Positions 7,095 to 12,094 of a stretch of 12,094 bases of DNA are shown here, piece by piece. Each line of letters opens with the position of its first letter. Positions within the stretch are counted from its first letter, which is position 1. The notes beneath the pieces are model-generated. The model saw nothing but the letters and a program-made list of their open reading frames with translations, was not told the DNA's origin and ran no database searches. The DNA is from Campylobacterota bacterium (GTDB lineage: Bacteria > Campylobacterota > Campylobacteria > Campylobacterales > Sulfurovaceae): the NCBI GenBank assembly GCA_003646505.1, contig QMKT01000040.1, positions 1 to 12,094 on the forward strand. Reading direction: 5' to 3'. The translations under genes were made by a program, and so were the position numbers.

Positions 7095-7438
7095 TATAAA
7101 AATATCTTTTTATAGATTTCTTCATCATAAGCAACATGTACTTTACCCTCACCATACTCAATGACTGGTCGTTTCAGTAAGTAGTTTTCTTTTGCCATCC
7201 ATACGATCTTTCCCTCATCATCAAGGTTAAGTTCTTTTAGTTTTAGATCTCTGTATTTTTTACCTTTGTTGTTAAAAAGTATGTTTATATCTACTTGTTT
7301 GAGCCACTCACGTATCTTCTCTTCACCTACAGACTCAATTTTATAGTCCACAAAATCAAAGTCTATACCATTGTCTTTCATAAACTTTCTTGCTTTTCCT
7401 ACAGTCGAACATGTTTTTATACCGTATATTGTCATCAT
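7094..7438 (-). CDS. ArsC/Spx family (YffB-like) thioredoxin-fold protein
   Basis: A protein of about 114 residues in the ArsC/Spx/MgsR family. It begins [18 protein letters not shown], with the single conserved cysteine of this fold at the helix start, then FVDYKIE near 35, and the family LLKRPVIE motif near 90, whose arginine and cis-proline shape the active site. The second cysteine of the Spx CxxC switch is absent. It therefore resembles YffB-type or glutaredoxin-linked arsenate reductase-like proteins more than a redox transcription regulator. No arsenic genes are nearby, so arsenate reduction should not be assumed. The frame could open at ATG 7453, but AAGGG (7448-7444) lies 5 nt before ATG 7438 and 8 nt before ATG 7435, so one of those two adjacent ATGs is the start. 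It is first in the operon with the sodium channel, overlapping it by one base. Confidence 0.85.
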   Translation of the reverse strand: MMTIYGIKTCSTVGKARKFMKDNGIDFDFVDYKIESVGEEKIREWLKQVDINILFNNKGKKYRDLKLKELNLDDEGKIVWMAKENYLLKRPVIEYGEGKVHVAYDEEIYKKIFL

Positions 7439-7443
7439 ATTAT

Positions 7444-7448
7444 CCCTT
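7444..7448 (-). promoter_or_regulatory. Ribosome binding site that fixes the ArsC-like start
   Basis: AAGGG on the minus strand is located downstream of the outer ATG (7453) and just upstream of the ATG ATG pair at 7438-7433. This excludes the longer version of the protein. Confidence 0.65.
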
Positions 7449-7462
7449 ATCATTATTTTGGG

Positions 7463-7484
7463 ATTATACTATTTTTATAGTATA
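7463..7484. promoter_or_regulatory. Divergent promoter region with short palindrome
   Basis: TATACTAT (7465-7472), TTTT, ATAGTATA (7477-7484) is an 8-bp perfect inverted repeat. It overlaps a minus-strand TATAAT (7468-7463) that probably serves the ArsC-like/channel/phosphatase operon. For the plus strand, TAAAAT at 7501-7506 is a possible -10 for the LprI-like gene. The palindrome lies between the two promoters and could bind a shared regulator. Confidence 0.4.
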
Positions 7485-7523
7485 CGGACATTTATTAAGA
7501 TAAAATACACCCAAAGGATCCCT

Positions 7524-7916
7524 ATGAATAAAACACTACTTTCACTTATACTACTTTTAGGCACTACACTCTACGCAAATGCAATCCAATGTAAAGAAGA
7601 TGGGAACCAAAGAGAAATGAATCTCTGTGCTTATGAAGATTTTAAAAAAGCAGACAAAGAACTCAATAAAGTCTATAAAGCACTTAGAGCTAAAAATAAA
7701 AGTGACAAAGCGTATCTCAAAAATTTAAAAACTTCCCAACGTCTTTGGATAAAGTTTCGTGATGCCGAATTAGATCTGATCTTTACCTGTGAATCTGAAG
7801 ACATGCGTATGTGTTTTGGCAGTATGTATCCCCTTTTATACAACAGTGAAAAAGCATCTATCACACAACAAAGAGTTAAAGGTCTAGAAAATCATTTAAG
7901 AGCAGAAACACTTTAA
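7524..7916 (+). CDS. Secreted LprI/DUF1311 family protein
   Basis: This 130-residue protein has a Sec signal peptide, with a hydrophobic core in 4-16 and ANA at 18-20 as a good cleavage site, so it is periplasmic or otherwise exported. The mature part is the DUF1311 domain, named after the lysozyme inhibitor LprI. It shows four cysteines (C23, C35, C89, C97) expected to form two disulfides, the signature REMNLCAYEDFKKADKELN at about 30-48, and SQRLWIKFRDAELD at 71-84. Some family members inhibit host lysozyme; others are uncharacterised, so only the family is asserted. The frame extends upstream to 7371 through the divergent gene, but ATG 7524 is chosen for its AAAGGA (7513-7518) ribosome site and because the signal peptide begins there. 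The stop is 12 bp before hrpB, suggesting co-transcription. Confidence 0.85.
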   Translation: MNKTLLSLILLLGTTLYANAIQCKEDGNQREMNLCAYEDFKKADKELNKVYKALRAKNKSDKAYLKNLKTSQRLWIKFRDAELDLIFTCESEDMRMCFGSMYPLLYNSEKASITQQRVKGLENHLRAETL

Positions 7917-7928
7917 ACCGTACCTAAT

Positions 7929-10415
7929 ATGCAAACCCTACCCATTACCCAAGTCATACCTGAAGTCCAAGAGAAACTTCTACATCAACAGCGTTTAGTA
8001 CTTCAGGCACCTCCTGGAGCAGGGAAAACGACAGCTTTACCCCTTGCACTTCTTGATGAACCATGGCTTGAAGGGAAAAAGATCATCATGCTCGAACCCC
8101 GTCGTTTGGCAGTACGATCCTCTGCGGCGCGTATGGCTGAAATGTTGGGTGAAAACGTGGGTGAACGTATAGGGTATCAGGTCAAGATGGACTCTGTGCA
8201 GAGTAAAGCTACCAAAATACTCATCGTTACAGAGGGGATACTCACACGTAAGCTGCAGGCTGATCCGTCTCTTGAAGATGTGGCACTCATCATCTTCGAT
8301 GAATACCACGAACGTTCCCTGCATGCGGATCTGTCTTTAGCTTTAGCCTTAGAGTCTCAGGCTGTCCTACGTGAAGATCTGAAAATTCTCATTATGTCGG
8401 CAACACTTAACACGACTGCCATTTCAGAGATGTTAGATGCTCCCATCGTGCAAAGTGAAGGGCGTGCCTACCCAGTGGAACGTTACTACCTAGATCCCAC
8501 TACCACACATCCCAGTAAAAAAGAACTTCCCTTCTATGTACATAGACGTCTACATAAACTACTCATGGAAGAAGAAGGGAATATTCTTGTTTTTCTCCCC
8601 GGGACAAGAGAGATAAAAGCTGTTGAAAAGCTACTCCTTGATGAAAAACTAAAAGATGTCTACATCTCTACACTTTACGGAAACTTAAGTAAAGAGGCTC
8701 AAGACAGAGCCATAAAAGCTCCTCCTCCGGGAAAACGAAAAGTCGTACTTTCTACAAACATCGCCCAAACTTCACTCACCATAGAAGGTATCAAGATGGT
8801 CGTAGATTCTGGTCTTCAAAATATCTCTGTGTTCAGCCCATTTTCTGGCATGAACCGCTTGGAGAGAACCTTCATCTCCCAAGACTCAGCCACACAAAGA
8901 GCAGGACGTGCTGGACGTACATCTGCAGGTAAGGCTTACCACCTTTGGCATAAGTCTAAGATACTACTAAAGCATGACACTCCCGAGATACTCTCAGCAG
9001 ACCTCAGTCAACTCATGCTCGAACTAGCCCTATGGGGCAATAATGACATACACCAAATGTCATGGATGGATTTACCACCCTCCACTTCCATACACCACGC
9101 CAAGACACTCTTGCAAGACTTAGGTGCACTCAGTAAAGATGGTACCATCACCATACATGGTAAAGCTATGGCAAAGTATTCCATGCACCCACGCCTGGCG
9201 CACATGATGCTCAAAGCCAAAGAGCTTAACCTTAGCTATGAAGCTTCGCTCTTAGCAGTACTCATCACTGAAAAAGACATCTACCATAATGCCTTCGGTT
9301 CTTCTGACTTACGTGAACGAGTATCTGTTCTGCATGATGTACGTACACAAAATAGCATCAACACCCAATACATCAACGTCGCACAATGTCACTACCTACT
9401 TAAAAATGCCAAACGTATAGAGCCGCAGCAAAATGCCAGTATAGATCTAGAGCTATTAGGCATACTCCTGGCCTTTGCCTACCCAGACCGCATTGCCAAA
9501 CTACGTAATGACAAAAGTTCCACCTACCTACTGGCCAATGCAAAAGGTGCAGTATTACACCAGCAAGATGAGCTTTTTAACACAGGTTTCCTTGTCATCG
9601 CTGATCTTGATGCTAAAAATACCAATGCTACCATCTACAAAGCCATAGCCATCTCACATGCGCAGATAGAAGAACATTTGGAAGAACAACTACAGGTACA
9701 TGAAGATGTCACATGGAATGAAGATCTAGAACGTGTAGAAGCACGTAAAGTTAGTAAGCTGGGTGCTATCATACTCAAAAGCATAGCCATAAAAAGCCCC
9801 TCTCCTGACAAAGTAGTAGAAGTGCTTATGGAGGAACTGGAAGAGCTGGGACTGGGTGCACTTCATTGGAGTAAAGAAGCTTTAGCATTAAAACAGCGTG
9901 TAAATTTCGCCAAGCACCACGGCTTAGATCTTCCTGACTTTTCAGATGAATATTTATTGGAAAATATGAACACATGGTTAGCACCCTACCTCTCAAACAT
10001 CAATTCACTAAAAGCATGTAAAGGACTAGACCTAAACAACATACTCCTAGGACTCCTAAGCTTCGAACAAACACAAAGACTAGATACACAAGCCCCCAAC
10101 AAACTCAAAGTGGCTTCGGGTTCTAACATAGCCATAGATTACAGCAATCCGGAGCAACCCATCTTGGCAGTACGCCTCCAAGAAATGTTCGGGACAAAAT
10201 CCACCCCCACACTCCTAAATGGCAAAATAAAACTCATGATCCATCTACTCTCCCCCGCCTCACGTCCCATGCAAATGACACAAGACTTGGAAAGTTTTTG
10301 GGCAAATACTTATGATGAAGTGAAAAAAGAGTTACGTGGGAAATATAAAAGACATTACTGGCCTGATGATCCATTGGAAGCAAAGGCTACTAGTAAAACT
10401 AAGAAGTGGATGTAA
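7929..10415 (+). CDS. hrpB: ATP-dependent helicase HrpB (DEAH/RHA-like)
   Basis: An 828-residue superfamily 2 helicase, close to the usual HrpB length. Motifs occur in order: Walker A APPGAGKTT at 27-35, LEPRRLA at 55-61, DEYH in FDEYHERS at 123-130, SAT at 157-159, the LVFLPGTREI type start of the second RecA domain at about 220, STNIAQTSLT at 275-284 and QRAGRAGRT at 323-331. The helicase-associated winged-helix/ratchet region follows, and the HrpB-specific C-terminal domain (about 690-815, including RPMQMTQDLESFW and KRHYWPDDP) is present and complete. The DEYH form of box II is usual for HrpB. The family is RNA-helicase-like, but the cellular substrate of bacterial HrpB is poorly defined. 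There is no obvious ribosome site before ATG 7929; the gene begins 12 bp after the LprI-like stop and may rely on upstream translation. It ends 2 bp from the convergent antitoxin gene. Confidence 0.96.
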   Translation: MQTLPITQVIPEVQEKLLHQQRLVLQAPPGAGKTTALPLALLDEPWLEGKKIIMLEPRRLAVRSSAARMAEMLGENVGERIGYQVKMDSVQSKATKILIVTEGILTRKLQADPSLEDVALIIFDEYHERSLHADLSLALALESQAVLREDLKILIMSATLNTTAISEMLDAPIVQSEGRAYPVERYYLDPTTTHPSKKELPFYVHRRLHKLLMEEEGNILVFLPGTREIKAVEKLLLDEKLKDVYISTLYGNLSKEAQDRAIKAPPPGKRKVVLSTNIAQTSLTIEGIKMVVDSGLQNISVFSPFSGMNRLERTFISQDSATQRAGRAGRTSAGKAYHLWHKSKILLKHDTPEILSADLSQLMLELALWGNNDIHQMSWMDLPPSTSIHHAKTLLQDLGALSKDGTITIHGKAMAKYSMHPRLAHMMLKAKELNLSYEASLLAVLITEKDIYHNAFGSSDLRERVSVLHDVRTQNSINTQYINVAQCHYLLKNAKRIEPQQNASIDLELLGILLAFAYPDRIAKLRNDKSSTYLLANAKGAVLHQQDELFNTGFLVIADLDAKNTNATIYKAIAISHAQIEEHLEEQLQVHEDVTWNEDLERVEARKVSKLGAIILKSIAIKSPSPDKVVEVLMEELEELGLGALHWSKEALALKQRVNFAKHHGLDLPDFSDEYLLENMNTWLAPYLSNINSLKACKGLDLNNILLGLLSFEQTQRLDTQAPNKLKVASGSNIAIDYSNPEQPILAVRLQEMFGTKSTPTLLNGKIKLMIHLLSPASRPMQMTQDLESFWANTYDEVKKELRGKYKRHYWPDDPLEAKATSKTKKWM

Positions 10416-10417
10416 TA

Positions 10418-10699
10418 CTACACAGCTTTCAATCTAACCCCAAACGCATCCAACACTTTCACAATAGTCTCAAATTTAGGCTTAGTACCTAACTGAAACG
10501 TTTTGTATAGACTCTCTCTACCTAGACCAGTCTTTTTTGCTATCTCCGTCATACCTTTAGCTCTTGCTATATGCCCTAATGCCGTTAAAAGTTCATCAGT
10601 ATCGCCATCTGCAAGAACTTGCGATAGATACTCACTTATAGCTTCTTTACTATCAAGATAGTCAGAGATGTCAAAATCGGTCAATGTATTAGCTTTCAT
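10418..10699 (-). CDS. Antitoxin of a HigA-like addiction module (HTH protein)
   Basis: This 93-residue protein matches the 'addiction module antidote' family. An N-terminal region (1-45) includes ISEYLSQVLADGDTDELLTALG, and a helix-turn-helix (about 49-80) includes MTEIAKKTGLGRESLYKTF. It should bind the partner toxin and the operon promoter. The gene lies second, after the toxin, overlapping it by 11 bp as is usual for this toxin-first type. A strong ribosome site AGGAGA (10711-10706) sits 6 nt before ATG 10699 inside the toxin gene, which would favour antitoxin excess. The HTH looks intact. It abuts the convergent hrpB stop with a 2-bp gap and no visible terminator between them. Confidence 0.9.
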   Translation of the reverse strand: MKANTLTDFDISDYLDSKEAISEYLSQVLADGDTDELLTALGHIARAKGMTEIAKKTGLGRESLYKTFQLGTKPKFETIVKVLDAFGVRLKAV

Positions 10700-10991
10700 C
10701 TTTTATCTCCTCTAGTAGCATTTTTGCTTTCTTAATGTCTTTTGATTGTGTTGATTTATCTCCACCTACGAGTAAGACTATCAATCTATCATCAAATTTT
10801 GTAAAATACACTCTATATGCAGGCCCCACTGTTATTCTAAGTTCAGAAATACCATCACCTACAGATTTCATATCACCGAAGTTACCATTACCCATTCTTT
10901 CTATACGCCTAGCAATGGCAATCTTCCCTCTCAAGTCTTTAAGAGAATCCAACCACTTACCAAAATGTGTACTTTTCTTAACTTTATACAT
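10689..10991 (-). CDS. RelE/ParE superfamily toxin of the addiction module
   Basis: A toxin of about 100 residues in the RelE/ParE fold. The pattern is that of the 'addiction module killer protein' subgroup: FGKWLDSLKDLRGKIAIARRI near the N-terminus, SELRITVGPAYRVYF at 50-64 and LLVGGDKSTQSKDIKKA at 74-90. Relatives are mostly mRNA interferases; the cleavage specificity is not predictable from sequence. All core segments are present, so the gene looks active. The start is either ATG 10991 or GTG 10994 immediately before it; an AGGA (11005-11002) is 7 nt from the GTG and 10 nt from the ATG. A consensus TTGACA at 11024-11019 and a TACACT at 11001-10996 with a 17-bp spacer form the likely promoter. 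Its start point falls near the ATG itself, so a very short or absent leader is possible. Confidence 0.9.
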   Translation of the reverse strand: MYKVKKSTHFGKWLDSLKDLRGKIAIARRIERMGNGNFGDMKSVGDGISELRITVGPAYRVYFTKFDDRLIVLLVGGDKSTQSKDIKKAKMLLEEIKDES

Positions 10992-11031
10992 CACTAGTGT
11001 ATCCTAAAAGATACGAATTGTCAAGAATTGT
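10992..11031 (-). promoter_or_regulatory. Toxin-antitoxin promoter and candidate operator
   Basis: On the minus strand, TTGACA (11024-11019), 17 bp, TACACT (11001-10996). Two direct copies of GAATTGT (11015-11021 and 11025-11031 on the plus strand), exactly 10 bp apart, frame the -35 box. Downstream are the inverted repeat GTATC...GATAC (10999-11003, 11010-11014) and the palindrome CACTAGTG (10992-10999). Repeats over a promoter are typical of autoregulation by the antitoxin; which repeat is bound is not known. Confidence 0.5.
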
Positions 11032-11034
11032 GTA

Positions 11035-11120
11035 TGTCATATATTTTCCTATCTAGAGTCATTAAAAATATAATAACTTATTGTGTTTCAAATGGATAAA
11101 AAGATGTCATATTGTCATAT
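11035..11120. repeat. Three copies of the octamer TGTCATAT in the intergenic region
   Basis: TGTCATAT occurs at 11035-11042 and twice in immediate tandem at 11105-11112 and 11113-11120. All lie in the 260-bp gap between the toxin and the unknown ORF. The remainder of the gap is very AT-rich without a credible gene. The copies could be regulator sites or simple-sequence drift. Confidence 0.4.
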
Positions 11121-11215
11121 TTTATTTATAAACCAACACTTGAAAAACTAAGAAGCTGTTATAAAAACTAAATATTTTTATTTTTTGCTTTATTTCTAGT
11201 TATTAACCTAATTAA

Positions 11216-11248
11216 TATACTATACTTACTATATAATATAAAAAAGGA
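11216..11248 (+). promoter_or_regulatory. Promoter and ribosome site of the 117-aa unknown gene
   Basis: Near-consensus -10 boxes TATACT (11216-11221 and 11221-11226) and TATAAT (11232-11237) precede AAAGGA (11243-11248), which is 5 nt before ATG 11254. The two upstream boxes would give a short leader that includes the ribosome site; the last box would start transcription within it. Confidence 0.45.
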
Positions 11249-11253
11249 TAAAA

Positions 11254-11607
11254 ATGAAAATAAACTTTGGCCCATATAATATTAGAACACATGAACTAGA
11301 TAATAAACTTATACTTCAAGTCACGTCTGATGCAGGAAAAACTCATATAAAAGAAGATGACAACATCTACCCTTATGACTTTCCAAATGGTATTCACTTT
11401 AAGATTAAAGGTCTTGATGAAAGTCCTGACCCAAAAGACTTAAAACGATATAGATTTGGTGATTACTCATTTATCTTAGGTATAAATAACAGTGGTCTTT
11501 TATCTCTCTTCTATAGCAAAAAACTGACCGTCAAGAAAAAACTCATCAATAAAATAGACACATTAACTTTTGCATTTTTATCTGAACCCAATAAATACAT
11601 ACGTTAG
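11254..11607 (+). CDS. Hypothetical protein, no recognised family (117 aa)
   Basis: I do not recognise this protein. It has no signal peptide and no convincing membrane helix, so it is probably cytoplasmic. The sequence alternates short strands and turns (KINFGPYNIR, KLILQVTSD, GIHFKIKGL, DYSFILGINNSGLLSLFYS), suggesting a small mostly beta domain up to about residue 90, followed by a lysine-rich segment (KKLTVKKKLINKID) and a helix to the end. It has no cysteine and few obvious catalytic residues. Codon use is strongly AT-biased, like the DNA around it and unlike hrpB. It has a good ribosome site, a plausible promoter and a terminator, so it looks like a real monocistronic gene. It lies next to a toxin-antitoxin pair in a small patch between hrpB and nhaA, which may be acquired DNA. 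Function unknown. Confidence 0.65.
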   Translation: MKINFGPYNIRTHELDNKLILQVTSDAGKTHIKEDDNIYPYDFPNGIHFKIKGLDESPDPKDLKRYRFGDYSFILGINNSGLLSLFYSKKLTVKKKLINKIDTLTFAFLSEPNKYIR

Positions 11608-11610
11608 CCA

Positions 11611-11634
11611 TAGGGTGTAATATATTACACCCTA
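11611..11634. terminator. Bidirectional hairpin terminator between convergent genes
   Basis: TAGGGTGTAA (11611-11620), loop TATA, TTACACCCTA (11625-11634) is a perfect 10-bp stem. It lies 3 bp after the stop of the unknown gene and 12 bp beyond the stop of nhaA on the other strand. On the plus strand it is followed by CCCTTT. Its position suits termination in both directions. Confidence 0.75.
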
Positions 11635-11646
11635 CCCTTTAATAAC

Positions 11647-12094
11647 TTAACTCGATTTCGCCATAAATCTAAGCCAGAAATACCCAAATAATCCTGCAAA
11701 AAGTGATGCTGCTAAAATCCCTACTTTAGCTTGAAATATAAGCTCAGGACTGCCCATGAATGCCAAGTCTGCTACAAAAATAGACATAGTAAAACCAATA
11801 CCTCCCAAAAATGCAACACCAAAGATCTGGCTCATAGTACTTCCTTTGGGAAGTGTTGCTATTTTTAACTTGATCGCCAACCATGATACACCGAAGATAC
11901 CCAGTACTTTACCTAGTATAAGACCAGCGATGATACCCATCGAGACAGGTGTCATGATGGTTGTACCTATAGAGCTAAAGTCTATGGCTATCCCAGCATT
12001 TGCCAGTGCAAAAAGAGGGATGACTATAAGTGCAACTGGCAAATGCAAGTCCCTCTCCAGTCTCGCAGCTGGTGTACCTATGTCGTTTATATTA
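11647..12094 (-). CDS. nhaA: NhaA-type Na+/H+ antiporter, C-terminal part
   Basis: The frame runs from the right window edge to TAA 11649-11647, giving 148 residues of the C-terminal part. The N-terminal half, with the catalytic aspartate pair, is outside the window. TPAARLERDLHLPVALIVIP at the edge and PLFALANAGIAI just after it match the conserved region that begins the last membrane segments of NhaA. GLILGKVLGIFGVSWLAIKL and GVAFLGGIGFTMSIFVADLAF (about residues 95-115) are further family hallmarks. Four membrane helices are visible. NhaA is an inner-membrane antiporter that exports sodium in exchange for protons and controls internal pH; its presence about 5 kb from a sodium channel fits a marine or sodium-dependent life style. 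A TTG inside the window (12048) is an internal Leu codon, not a start. Terminated by the hairpin at 11611-11634. Confidence 0.93.
   Translation of the reverse strand, partial: NINDIGTPAARLERDLHLPVALIVIPLFALANAGIAIDFSSIGTTIMTPVSMGIIAGLILGKVLGIFGVSWLAIKLKIATLPKGSTMSQIFGVAFLGGIGFTMSIFVADLAFMGSPELIFQAKVGILAASLFAGLFGYFWLRFMAKSS

Noticed and set aside
7094..7438. Arsenate reductase arsC
   Set aside because: The fold fits, but there are no arsenic resistance genes nearby, and YffB-type proteins of this family have no known arsenate role.
7371..7523. N-terminal extension of the LprI-like protein to ATG 7371
   Set aside because: It would run antisense through the ArsC-like gene and bury the signal peptide; the ribosome site is at 7513-7518.
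11093..11152. 19-codon ORF beginning MDKKMSYCH
   Set aside because: No ribosome site or promoter, and it is built largely from the TGTCATAT repeats.
10418..11607. Prophage or integrative element remnant
   Set aside because: No integrase, tRNA or flanking attachment repeats were seen; only a toxin-antitoxin pair and one unknown gene are present.

Overview
The window looks like an ordinary chromosomal stretch of a Campylobacterota (Epsilonproteobacteria) genome, probably a free-living sulfur-oxidiser type such as Sulfurovum or Sulfurimonas. The clues are AT-rich intergenic DNA, near-consensus TATAAT -10 boxes with weak or absent -35 boxes, a sodium channel closely resembling Arcobacter NavAb, and NhaA, TrpB and HrpB sequences of epsilonproteobacterial flavour. 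The assignment is by recall of protein families, with no database search.

Layout: (1) 1-1458, minus strand: the N-terminal part of a SMUG2-like uracil-DNA glycosylase (runs off the left edge), preceded by a PAS-GGEEF diguanylate cyclase with a TTG start. (2) 1653-3371, minus: a PIF1/RecD-like helicase with a C-terminal helix-turn-helix, whose -10 box is so close to its ATG that the mRNA may be leaderless. (3) 3475-4689, minus: a stand-alone, divergent tryptophan synthase beta chain with no trpA nearby. (4) 4938-5498, minus: an exported protein built from three degenerate units, each with two cysteines, followed by a strong terminator. (5) 5565-5733: a 14-bp perfect inverted repeat carrying back-to-back TATAAT boxes and a possible 38-aa ORF on the plus strand. 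(6) 5714-7438, minus: a tight operon encoding an ArsC/Spx-like protein, a NavAb-type voltage-gated sodium channel (start overlapping the previous stop as TAATG) and a histidine phosphatase. (7) 7524-10415, plus: a secreted LprI/DUF1311 protein and the HrpB helicase, divergent from the channel operon. (8) 10418-11607: a small accessory patch with a RelE/ParE-HigA type toxin-antitoxin pair and an unrecognised 117-aa protein in very AT-rich DNA. (9) 11647-12094, minus: the C-terminal part of the NhaA Na+/H+ antiporter.

Most genes are housekeeping (nucleic-acid repair and unwinding, tryptophan synthesis, sodium and pH physiology). No CRISPR array, rRNA, tRNA, transposase or multi-gene defence island was seen. 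I did not find a clear new multi-gene system. The points most worth following are the divergent lone TrpB, the candidate leaderless helicase, the cysteine-paired repeat protein, the palindromic divergent promoter with its small ORF, and the unassigned ORF beside the toxin-antitoxin module.
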